NCBI GenBank assembly: GCA_020161065.1 | Contig: JAIUPH010000009.1 | Coordinates: 62,001 to 126,000 of the forward strand | Direction of reading: 5' to 3' | Length of the DNA stretch: 64,000 bases | Origin: Pseudomonadota bacterium | Lineage (GTDB): Bacteria; Pseudomonadota; Gammaproteobacteria; Burkholderiales; Burkholderiaceae_C | In this document: positions 17,682-25,199 of the stretch, piece by piece | Position numbering within the stretch: the stretch's first letter is position 1 | Layout: the number at the start of each line of letters is the position of its first letter | Translations under genes and position numbers: made by a program | Notes under the pieces: model-generated | Database searches by the model: none | Seen by the model: only the letters and a program-made list of their open reading frames with translations | Told to the model about the DNA's origin: nothing

Positions 17682-18254
17682 CTAACCCGTTACCAGAAGG
17701 TAGCGGCAGCCGCGCGCGCCCAGCGCCTTGAAGGCGAGCGCGCGGTCGACGGCAAAGCTGAAAGCGTCGCCTGCGGCCAGCCGGAAGCTCTCGTCGCCGT
17801 AGTCCACCTGCAGTTCGCCGTCCAGCAGCCACAGGCGCTGGCCGTAGGGCGTACCGCTCCACGGCGGATACGACACCTGCACGCCGCGCGGCAGTTCCAC
17901 CTCCACCAGCTCGACGCCGTTGCCGTCGCGCGGGGCCACCTGGCGGCGGCGGTAGCCCTTGTCGGGGTCGCGCCACAGCGGCTGCTCGGCGCGGCGGCGC
18001 AGGCGCTGCGGCGGCTGCACGGGCGGCGCCAGCAACTCCGCCAGGCCGACGCCCAGGCCGGCGGCCAGGCGGCCCAGCAGCGTGGCGCTGGCGCTGCTCT
18101 CGGCGCGCTCCACGCGCGAGATCATGGCCTTGCTGACGCCCGAGGCCTCGGCCAGCGCGGCCAGGCTGAGGCCCCGCGCCTGGCGCAGCGCGGCGACGCG
18201 CGCGGCGATCTGGCGGTCGATGTCGGTGTCGTGGTCAGTCTCGGTGTCGTCCAT
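17682..18254 (-). CDS. XRE-family regulator with C-terminal cupin domain
   Basis: 190 residues. The N-terminal helix-turn-helix (about 15-70) reads RQARGLSLAALAEASGVSKAMISRVE. The C-terminal cupin (about 105-185) includes SGTPYGQRLWLLDGELQVDYG and FRLAAGDAFSF. Such two-domain regulators bind a small metabolite in the cupin and usually repress their own and neighbouring genes. It diverges from a GNAT acetyltransferase gene. The 73-base gap holds an inverted repeat over a TATAAT box, a likely autoregulatory operator. Confidence 0.92.
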   Translation of the reverse strand: MDDTETDHDTDIDRQIAARVAALRQARGLSLAALAEASGVSKAMISRVERAESSASATLLGRLAAGLGVGLAELLAPPVQPPQRLRRRAEQPLWRDPDKGYRRRQVAPRDGNGVELVEVELPRGVQVSYPPWSGTPYGQRLWLLDGELQVDYGDESFRLAAGDAFSFAVDRALAFKALGARGCRYLLVTG

Positions 18255-18279
18255 GCAAAGTTCCCCATAAGAGACGATT

Positions 18280-18295
18280 GTCCATTATAGTGGAC
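18280..18295. promoter_or_regulatory. Inverted repeat over -10 boxes between XRE and GNAT genes
   Basis: GTCCA (18280-18284), 6 bases, then TGGAC (18291-18295). The spacer region supplies a perfect TATAAT on the minus strand (18289 to 18284) and TATAGT on the plus strand (18286-18291), one for each divergent gene. No good -35 box was found for either. The palindrome over both -10 boxes fits repression by the XRE protein, which is inference. Confidence 0.55.
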
Positions 18296-18327
18296 GCATT
18301 GCATCACGCCCCAACCGGAGCCGCATC

Positions 18328-18852
18328 ATGCTCAAGCTCGTGGACTGCACCGAGGCGCGCCATGCCGGCGCCATTCTCGACTTGCTGAACGACGCCATCG
18401 TCCACTCGACCGCGGTCTACGACTACCGGCCGCGGCCGCCGTCGGCGATGGGCCCCTGGTTCGCCGCCAAGCGCGAGCACGGCTTCCCGGTGCTGGGGCT
18501 GGAAGACGAGGCCGGCCGCTTGCTGGGCTTTGCCAGCTACGGCAGCTTTCGCGCCTGGCCGGCCTACCACTACACGGTGGAGCATTCGATCTACGTGCAC
18601 CGCGACCACCGCGGCCAGGGCCATGCGCGGCGGCTGCTGGCGGCGCTGATCGACGCCGCGCGCGAGCGCGACCGCCACATGCTGATCGGCGGCATCGACG
18701 CCGACAACGCCGCCAGCCTGGCGCTGCACCGCAGCCTGGGCTTCGAGACCTGCGGCACCATCCGCCACGCCGGCTACAAGTTCGGCCGCTGGCTGGACCT
18801 GGCGTTCGTGCAGAAGCTGCTGGACACGCCGCGCGCGCCGCAGGCGTTGTAA
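18328..18852 (+). CDS. GNAT N-acetyltransferase, phosphinothricin/methionine sulfoximine type
   Basis: 174 residues with a GNAT fold. The acetyl-CoA loop is VHRDHRGQGHARRLLAALI; IGGIDADNAASLALHRSLGFE and the final YKFGRWLDLAFVQK match the Pat/Bar/MddA subfamily, which acetylates methionine sulfoximine, phosphinothricin or related amino acid analogues. The early INDAIVHSTAVYDYRPRP-like segment (here LNDAIVHSTAVYDYRPR) fits too. It is divergent from an XRE-cupin regulator likely to control it. The exact substrate is inferred from family only. Confidence 0.88.
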   Translation: MLKLVDCTEARHAGAILDLLNDAIVHSTAVYDYRPRPPSAMGPWFAAKREHGFPVLGLEDEAGRLLGFASYGSFRAWPAYHYTVEHSIYVHRDHRGQGHARRLLAALIDAARERDRHMLIGGIDADNAASLALHRSLGFETCGTIRHAGYKFGRWLDLAFVQKLLDTPRAPQAL

Positions 18853-18950
18853 GCGCAGCGCCCTTGGGGTCTGCCCGGTTTGACCGCGGGCGGCCGCATG
18901 GCCACCATCGCCGGCAGCGCTGCCCTCGTCGGCGCGGTGGAGGTCTCGCG

Positions 18951-19763
18951 ATGAACCCCTTCAAGCAACTGCTCCGGCGCTCGGGCCAGCAGCCGCTGCT
19001 GGGCACCTGGCTGCTGTCGGCCAGCCCGCTGCTGGCCGAGGCCGCCGGCCACGCCGGCTTCGACTTCGGCGTGATCGACATGGAGCACGGCCCGCTGGAC
19101 ATGGCCGAAGTGGTGCACCTGCTGCAGGCCATCGGCGGCACGCGCATGCTGCCGCTGCTGCGCGTGCCCTGGAACGACACGGTGACGATCAAGCGCGTGC
19201 TCGACGCCGGCGCCACCACGGTGCTGGTGCCCTTCGTGCAGAACGCGGCCGAGGCGGCGCAGGCGGTGGCCGCCGTGCGCTACCCGCCGCAGGGTGTGCG
19301 CGGCATGGCGGGCATGAGCCGCGCGGCGCGCTTCGGCATGCAGGCCGACTACATGGCGCAGGCCAACAAGCACATCGCCGTGGTGGTGCAGATCGAGACC
19401 GAAGCGGCGCTGGCCGAGCTGGAGCTGATCGCCGCGGTCGACGGCGTCGACGCGCTGTTCATCGGCCCGACCGACTTGTCGGCGTCGATGGGGCTGCCGG
19501 GCCAGTTGACGCACCGCCGCGTGATGGACGCGCTGGCGCAGGCCGCGCGGCGCTGCCATGCGGTGGGCAAGCCGATCGGCAGCATCGGCGTGGAGCCGGC
19601 GCTGCTGGCGCAGATCCGCGCCGCCGGCTACGACTTCCTGGCGGTCGACTCCGACCTCGGCCTCTTCATGCAGGCGGCGCGGCAGTCGCTGCAGGCCTTG
19701 CGCGGGCGCGACACCGCCGAGCACGTGCACGACCTGGCCGCCGGCACGCGGGCGGTGGGGTGA
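18951..19763 (+). CDS. HpcH/HpaI family aldolase
   Basis: 270 residues from ATG 18951 with GGAGG just upstream. Class II pyruvate aldolase motifs are present: LGTWLLSASPLLAEAAG, DFGVIDMEHGPLD (catalytic/metal region), VPFVQNAAEAAQAV, VQIETEAALAEL with the metal-binding Glu, and DALFIGPTDLSASMG with the Asp. These enzymes cleave 4-hydroxy-2-oxo acids (for example from homoprotocatechuate or rhamnonate breakdown) to pyruvate and an aldehyde. No pathway genes flank it, so the substrate is open. Confidence 0.92.
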   Translation: MNPFKQLLRRSGQQPLLGTWLLSASPLLAEAAGHAGFDFGVIDMEHGPLDMAEVVHLLQAIGGTRMLPLLRVPWNDTVTIKRVLDAGATTVLVPFVQNAAEAAQAVAAVRYPPQGVRGMAGMSRAARFGMQADYMAQANKHIAVVVQIETEAALAELELIAAVDGVDALFIGPTDLSASMGLPGQLTHRRVMDALAQAARRCHAVGKPIGSIGVEPALLAQIRAAGYDFLAVDSDLGLFMQAARQSLQALRGRDTAEHVHDLAAGTRAVG

Positions 19764-19809
19764 GGGCGCTTAACGCCGGCTTCACCCGCGACTCCTACAC
19801 TCGGGCGCC

Positions 19810-22680
19810 ATGAAGCGCCTGCCCTTGCCCGCCGGTCTCAACGCCCGGCTCCTTGCCATTTTCTTCAGCGTCCTCTGCGGCCTGCCGGCCGCCTGGGCGC
19901 AGAGCGCGCCGCTGCCGCCGATCCCGCCGCTGCAGCGCGCCGTCGGCGACCAGCACGAGGTGCGCCATCTCGTGCTGGACAACGGCCTCAAGGTGCTGCT
20001 GTGGTCCGACCCCAAGCTCAACGTCTCGTCGGCCGCGCTGGCGGTGGGCGTGGGCTCGCTGGCCGACCCGCCGCAGCGCCAGGGGCTGGCGCATTTCCTC
20101 GAACACATGCTGTTCCTGGGCACCGAGAAGTTTCCCGACGCCGACGACTTCGGCGCCTACCTGCAGCGCAACAGCGGCAGCAACAACGCCTACACCGCCG
20201 AAGACCGCACCAACTTCCACCTGGAGATCCGCCACAGCGCCTTCGAAGGCGCGCTGGACCGCTTCTCGCAGTTCTTCATCGCGCCGCGCTTCGACGCCCG
20301 CTTCACCGAACGCGAGATGAACGCGGTGGCCAGCGAGCACCAGAAGAACCTGGAGAACGACCTCTGGCGCGAGAACCAGCTGTCCACCGTGGCCTACGCG
20401 CCGGGCCACCCGGCGCGCCACTTCGGCACCGGCAGCCGGCAGACGCTGGCCGGCGTCACGCGCGACGAGCTGCTGGCCTTCTACAACGCCCACTACAGCG
20501 CCAACCGCATGACGCTGGCACTCACCGGCGCGGCCAGCCTCGATCAGCTCGAACGTTGGGCGCGGCAGTACTTCGGCGCGGTGCCCGACCGCCAGCTGCC
20601 GCCGCTGGTCTACCCGGCCGACTACCTGCCGCGCCAGCCGGCGCTGCGCGTGCTGCGCATGGAGCCGATCAAGGACCTGCGCCAGATGCACCTGGAGTTC
20701 GCGCTGCCGGGGCTGCAAGCGGGCTGGCCCCACAAGTCGGCGGAACTGCTGGGCCTGGCCTTCGGCAGCGAAGGCGCGGGCAGCCTGCTGGCGCAGCTGA
20801 AGGCCGAGGGGCTGGCCACGTCCTTGAGCGCCGGCGCGCAGTCGACCACGCGGCAATACGGCGCGCTGGAGCTGCAGATCGGCCTCACGCCGCAGGGCCT
20901 GCAGCAGACCGCGCGCGTGCTGCAGCTGGTCTTCGCCAACGCCCGGCTGTGGCGCGAGCAAGGGCTGCCGCCGCAGCTGTTCAGCGAGCGGCAGACGCTG
21001 GCGCGGCTGGACGAGCGCTTCCGCGACAAGGGCGAAGGTGCGTCGCTGGCCGCCGCCCTGGCCAACCTGGCCATGGACGGCCCGCTGGAGCTGGCCGAGC
21101 GCGTGCCCTACCTGTGGCTGCGCGAAGACCCGGCCGCCTTCCAGGCGCTGCTGGCGCGCGTGGTGCCCGACAACCTGCTGGTCACGCTGGTCGCCAAGGG
21201 CCAGCCGGCCGACCGCACCGAGCCCGTCTACGGCACCCGCTACAGCTACAGCGAAGACGGCGGCGCCGCCTACGCCGCGCTGCTGCAGCCGCCGTTGGTG
21301 GCCACGCTGCGCCTGCCGCGGCCCAACCCCTTCGTGCCGGCCGAGACGGCGCAGCGGCCGCTGCAGCCGGCGCACCTGATCGACACGCCGGCCTTAAGCC
21401 TCTACCACGCGCAGGACGGCGAGTTCCAGCGCCCGCAGGCCGCCTACCTGCTGCGCCACCGGCTGCCGCGCAGCCTGGCGTCCACCCGCACGGCGGTGCT
21501 GCTGCGCTTTTACGAAGCGGTCGTCAACGAGGCGCTGAACGAGACCACCGATGCCGCCGCCGAGGCCGGCCAGCATTTCGTGCTGACGGCAGGACTCAAC
21601 GGCGTGCTGCTGGCCGTCGACGGCTGGGACGAAGCCAGCGGCCGGTTGCTGGACGCGGTGGCGCCGCAGCTGGTCGACCTGCGGCTCGACGAGCAACGCT
21701 TCGCGGCGCTGAAAGACCGGCTGCTGCGCGCGCTGTCGGCCGCCGAGACGGCCGACGCCTACCTCAGCCTGGTGGAGACGCGGCGCTCGCTGCTGCGCGA
21801 GTTCTACGCCACGCCGGCGCAGATGCTGCCGCTGGCGCAGGGCGTCACGCTGGCCGAGGTGCAGGCCTTCGCGCGCCAGCTCTACCGCGAAGGCCGGCTC
21901 GAAGCGCTGGTCTACGGCAACGTCGGCCCGCAGCAGGCCGCCGACGCGGTGCGCCGCATCGCCGCGCGGCTGGGCACGCGCGGCCTGCCCGACGCCGAGC
22001 TGCTGCGCAGCCGCCAGCTCGTCAGCCCGCCGGGCCAGGTGCTGCGCACCAGCCAGACGCTGGCGGTCAACAACTCCAGCTGGCGCGGCGAATGGCTGCT
22101 GGGCGACGACGGCCCCGAGCTGCGCGCCGCCGCGCAGGTGATCGCCGCGGCGATCGGCGACCCCTTCTACAGCGAGCTGCGCACGCGCCAGCAGCTCGGC
22201 TACATCGTGCAGGGCACCGCGATCGAGGACGAGCGCCAGACCAGCACGCTGTTCATGATCCAGTCGGGCGACTATCCGGCCGACGTGCTGCAGCAGCGCG
22301 CCGAGGCTTTCATCCAGACGCTGCCGCGCCTGCTGGCCGAGCTGCCCGACGACGCCTGGGCGACCGTGGTGGCCGGCGTGCGCGAACGGCTGCTGGAGCG
22401 CGACCCGTCGATCGCCGCGCGCGCCCGCCGCCTGTTCTTGCTGGCCTACGAAGAGCAGGCCGACTGGGCCCGCAGCCAGGCCACGGTGGCCGCGCTGGAC
22501 CGCCTGGACAAGGCCCGCGCCGCGCAGATCCTGGCCCAGGCGCTGGCCCCCGCCACGCGGCGCGAGCGCAGCTTCCTCGGCTTCGCGCGCGAGCACCGGC
22601 CGCAGCAACCGGTGGCCGCCACCGCGCCGACGGTGGATCCGGCGCTGGCGGCGTGGAAGAAGTTGCAGCGTTATGAGTGA
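19810..22680 (+). CDS. M16 zinc metalloprotease, pitrilysin/insulysin type
   Basis: 956 residues with a signal peptide (MKRLPLPAGL to about AAWA at 30), so periplasmic. The inverted zinc motif HFLEH is at residues 95-99, and Glu176 in ASEHQKN stands 77 residues after His99, exactly matching the HXXEH-X76-E pattern. The C-terminal half has the M16 inactive-repeat features and the late RQQLGYIVQG motif. The enzyme degrades peptides inside a closed chamber, like E. coli protease III (PtrA). The length agrees with the single-chain pitrilysin class. Confidence 0.94.
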   Translation: MKRLPLPAGLNARLLAIFFSVLCGLPAAWAQSAPLPPIPPLQRAVGDQHEVRHLVLDNGLKVLLWSDPKLNVSSAALAVGVGSLADPPQRQGLAHFLEHMLFLGTEKFPDADDFGAYLQRNSGSNNAYTAEDRTNFHLEIRHSAFEGALDRFSQFFIAPRFDARFTEREMNAVASEHQKNLENDLWRENQLSTVAYAPGHPARHFGTGSRQTLAGVTRDELLAFYNAHYSANRMTLALTGAASLDQLERWARQYFGAVPDRQLPPLVYPADYLPRQPALRVLRMEPIKDLRQMHLEFALPGLQAGWPHKSAELLGLAFGSEGAGSLLAQLKAEGLATSLSAGAQSTTRQYGALELQIGLTPQGLQQTARVLQLVFANARLWREQGLPPQLFSERQTLARLDERFRDKGEGASLAAALANLAMDGPLELAERVPYLWLREDPAAFQALLARVVPDNLLVTLVAKGQPADRTEPVYGTRYSYSEDGGAAYAALLQPPLVATLRLPRPNPFVPAETAQRPLQPAHLIDTPALSLYHAQDGEFQRPQAAYLLRHRLPRSLASTRTAVLLRFYEAVVNEALNETTDAAAEAGQHFVLTAGLNGVLLAVDGWDEASGRLLDAVAPQLVDLRLDEQRFAALKDRLLRALSAAETADAYLSLVETRRSLLREFYATPAQMLPLAQGVTLAEVQAFARQLYREGRLEALVYGNVGPQQAADAVRRIAARLGTRGLPDAELLRSRQLVSPPGQVLRTSQTLAVNNSSWRGEWLLGDDGPELRAAAQVIAAAIGDPFYSELRTRQQLGYIVQGTAIEDERQTSTLFMIQSGDYPADVLQQRAEAFIQTLPRLLAELPDDAWATVVAGVRERLLERDPSIAARARRLFLLAYEEQADWARSQATVAALDRLDKARAAQILAQALAPATRRERSFLGFAREHRPQQPVAATAPTVDPALAAWKKLQRYE

Positions 22681-22729
22681 GCGGGCGCGGCCGGAACGGG
22701 CGCGTGCTGCATTGGCGCGGCCCGGCTAG

Positions 22730-22754
22730 AATTCCTACTTTCGATTCCTACTTT
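22730..22754 (+). promoter_or_regulatory. Direct repeat ATTCCTACTTT upstream of second antitoxin
   Basis: ATTCCTACTTTCG and then ATTCCTACTTTGG follow each other directly before the antitoxin start, which is about 15 bases away. Repeats at this place are typical of AbrB-type autoregulation. Binding is inferred only. Confidence 0.4.
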
Positions 22755-22764
22755 GGAGCCGCCG

Positions 22765-23067
22765 ATGCAGGTCACCGAGAAAGGCCAGGTCACGATCCCC
22801 AAGGCCATCCGCGTGGCGGCCGGCGTGGTGCCGGGCAGCGAAGTCGCGTTCAGCCTCGAAGGCGCCAGGATCGTGATCACGCTGGTCGGCGGCGCGGTCA
22901 AGGACGATCGCCGGGCCCGGCTGCGGGCGGCCGCGGCGACCGTGCACAAGAGCTTCAGCCCCGAGTTCAGGCAACTCGGCGCCGACGAGGTGATGCGCTT
23001 CCTGCGCGGCGACGATGCCGCGGCGGCCGTGCCGGCGAGCCCGGCCAAGCGCCGTGGCCACCGTTGA
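22765..23067 (+). CDS. AbrB/MazE-type antitoxin, second of two
   Basis: 100 residues from MQVTEKG. The AbrB DNA-binding hairpin is seen in [28 protein letters not shown]. The C-terminal region (EFRQLGADEVMRFLRGDD) resembles the toxin-binding tail of the first antitoxin ([10 protein letters not shown]). The last 14 bases overlap the GTG start proposed for the PIN toxin, implying translational coupling. Upstream, a 10-base direct repeat (ATTCCTACTT and CGATTCCTACTTT, 22730-22754) sits where a promoter or operator is expected. Confidence 0.88.
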   Translation: MQVTEKGQVTIPKAIRVAAGVVPGSEVAFSLEGARIVITLVGGAVKDDRRARLRAAAATVHKSFSPEFRQLGADEVMRFLRGDDAAAAVPASPAKRRGHR

Positions 23068-23491
23068 CCTGGCGGACTACGACGGCAGTGCGGGCACGCT
23101 GGTCGACACCAACGTCTGGGTCGACTGCATCGACGAGACCAGCGCCTGGCACGACTGGTCGGTGAACCAGTTGCAGGCCTGCAGCGAGCGCGCGCCGCTG
23201 CACATCAACGTGATCATCTACGCCGAACTTCTGGTGCCCAGGCCCAGCGTGGCCGCGCTGGATGCGTTGCTCGACGTCTACGACGTGCAGCGCAGCACGC
23301 TGCCCTGGCCGGCCGCCGCGCTGGCGGCCGCGGCCTATGCCCTGTATCGCCGGCGCGGCGGCGCCAAGCGCAAGCCGTTGCCGGACTTCTTCATCGGCGC
23401 CCACGCGGCCGTCTGCAACCTGAGCGTGCTGACGCGGGACCCGGCACCGTATCGCAGCTACTTTGCGCGGCTGGCGGTGGTCGCGCCCTGA
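23054..23491 (+). CDS. PIN-domain toxin (VapC-like), second of two
   Basis: 145 residues from a GTG start overlapping the antitoxin end; an ATG 39 bases upstream is less likely because of the large overlap. PIN residues are in LVDTNVWVDCID, IYAELLV, and PDFFIGAHAAVCN with LTRDPAPYRSYF. Like its paralogue at 8894 it should be a Mg-dependent ribonuclease held in check by the AbrB partner. Its last 34 bases overlap the 3' end of the DNA ligase gene on the other strand. Confidence 0.88.
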   Translation: MATVDLADYDGSAGTLVDTNVWVDCIDETSAWHDWSVNQLQACSERAPLHINVIIYAELLVPRPSVAALDALLDVYDVQRSTLPWPAAALAAAAYALYRRRGGAKRKPLPDFFIGAHAAVCNLSVLTRDPAPYRSYFARLAVVAP

Positions 23492-25182
23492 GCGTCGGCC
23501 GCGCCCAGCATCGCCTCCAAGGCCTGCAAGGTATCGGCCTCGTGCAGCGGCTTGTCGTCGCGGATGCGCAGCATGCGCGGGAAGCGCAGCGCCACGCCGC
23601 TCTTGTGGCGCGCGCTGCGGTTGATGCCTTCGAAGCCCAGCTCGAACACCAGCGTCGGGCGCAGGCTGCGAACGGGGCCGAACTTCTCCAGCGTGTGGGC
23701 GCGCACCTCGCGGTCGACGCGCGCGAACTCGGCGTCGCTCAGGCCCGAGTAGGCCTTGGCCACCGGCAACAGTTGCAGCGCGCCGGGCTGCGCCGGCGCT
23801 CGCGCGCTGATCGCTTCCACCACGGCCTGCGCCTCGGCGGCGTCGCGCGGCGGGCGGTTCCAGACGGCGAAGGTGTAGTCGGTGTAGACGCCGGCGCGGC
23901 GGCCGTGGCCGGCCTGGGCGTAGATCAGAACGGCGTCCACCGTCAGCGGGTCGATCTTCCACTTCCACCACACGCCGTCGGCCTTGGTGCGGCCGCTGCC
24001 GTAGCGGCCCTGGCGCTGCTTGAGCATCAGGCCTTCGACACCCAGCGCGCGCGATTGCTCGCGCTGCGCGCCCAGCTGCGGCCAGCTCTCGACCGCCAGC
24101 AGCGGCGAGATGCGCAGCGCGCGGCCCTGCAGCAGCGCTTGCAGCGCCGCGCGGCGCTCGGCCTGCGGCTGCTGGCGCTGGTCTTCGCCGGCCAGTTCCA
24201 GCAGGTCGTAGGCGATGAAGGCCACCGGCGCCTCGGCCAGCAGCTTCTTGCCGAGCGTCTTGCGGCCGATGCGCTGCTGCAGCAGCGTGAAAGGCGCGGG
24301 AGCGGCATCGCCGTCGCGCCAGACCACGATCTCGCCGTCGAGCACCGTGCCTTCGGGCAGCGCCTGCGCGGCGGCCTGCAGTTCGGGGAAGCGCTCGGTG
24401 ACGAGATCTTCGCCGCGCGACCAGATCCAGCAGCCGCCGGCGCGGCGCACGATCTGCGCGCGGATGCCGTCGTACTTCCATTCCACCAGCCAGTCGTCGA
24501 CCGCGCCCAGCGCTTGCGGCGCCACCTGCAGCGGGTGCGCCAGGAAGAAGGGGTAGGGCTGGCCGGCGTCGCCGCTGCCGCCGGCTTCGTCTTCGACGGC
24601 GACCAGCCGCGCGAAGCGCTCGGCGCTGACCGTGGCGCGCGCGTCGGTCCAGCCCATCAGCCGCTGCGCGATGCGCTTGGCGTCGATGCCGGCATGCGCG
24701 GCCAGCGCGCGCTGCACCAGCAGCTTGCTGACGCCGACGCGAAAGCCGCCGCCGATCAGCTTGACCAGCAGGAAGCGCTCGTCGGCGTCGAGCTCGGCCA
24801 GCGCTTCGCGCAAGGCCGCGGCCTGCTCGATCGGCGACAGCCCGCGCAGCGGCAGCAGCCGCTGCTCGACCCAATGCGCCAGCCCGAGGTCGCTGCGCCG
24901 CACCGGCGGCGGCAGCACCAGCGCGATGGTCTCGGCAAGGTCGCCCACGGCCTGGTAGCTGGCCTCGAACAACCAGTCGTCGATGGCCGCCAGCGCGCAG
25001 GCGGTGCTGCGCAGCAGCGCGGTGGGCAGCACCTGGCGCGGCTTGCCGCCGGCCAGGAAGTACACCGCCCAGGCCGCGTCGGCCGCCGGCGCCTCGCCGA
25101 AGTAGCGCTGCAGCGCGGCCACCTTGTCGGCGGTGCCGGTGCTGGCGTCCAGGCTCTGGTAGAGGGCGGCGAAGCGGCGCAT
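23458..25182 (-). CDS. ATP-dependent DNA ligase of the cisplatin-damage-response class
   Basis: 574 residues. An N-terminal all-helical domain (1-200) contains GGFRVGVSKLLVQRAL. The nucleotidyl-transferase domain has catalytic Lys236 in EWKYDGIR, motif III-like VLDGEIVVW, and LMLKQRQGRYG. The C-terminal OB-fold includes KYGPVRSL-like KFGPVRSLRPT and the final RSARHKSGVALRFPR. This bacterial ATP ligase class usually sits with a helicase and an exonuclease and helps survive cross-linking damage. Here its upstream partner, 17 bases away on the same strand, is a SWIM-SNF2-like protein. It is not the main NAD-dependent replicative ligase. Confidence 0.93.
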   Translation of the reverse strand: MRRFAALYQSLDASTGTADKVAALQRYFGEAPAADAAWAVYFLAGGKPRQVLPTALLRSTACALAAIDDWLFEASYQAVGDLAETIALVLPPPVRRSDLGLAHWVEQRLLPLRGLSPIEQAAALREALAELDADERFLLVKLIGGGFRVGVSKLLVQRALAAHAGIDAKRIAQRLMGWTDARATVSAERFARLVAVEDEAGGSGDAGQPYPFFLAHPLQVAPQALGAVDDWLVEWKYDGIRAQIVRRAGGCWIWSRGEDLVTERFPELQAAAQALPEGTVLDGEIVVWRDGDAAPAPFTLLQQRIGRKTLGKKLLAEAPVAFIAYDLLELAGEDQRQQPQAERRAALQALLQGRALRISPLLAVESWPQLGAQREQSRALGVEGLMLKQRQGRYGSGRTKADGVWWKWKIDPLTVDAVLIYAQAGHGRRAGVYTDYTFAVWNRPPRDAAEAQAVVEAISARAPAQPGALQLLPVAKAYSGLSDAEFARVDREVRAHTLEKFGPVRSLRPTLVFELGFEGINRSARHKSGVALRFPRMLRIRDDKPLHEADTLQALEAMLGAADAQGATTASRAK

Positions 25183-25199
25183 CGCCCGGTACGTTTGGC

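Noticed and set aside
16435-17976. Upstream extension of the Ser/Thr kinase frame by over 500 codons
   Set aside because: It runs opposite the lytic transglycosylase gene and has no conserved content; kinase homology begins after MPPTMPA.
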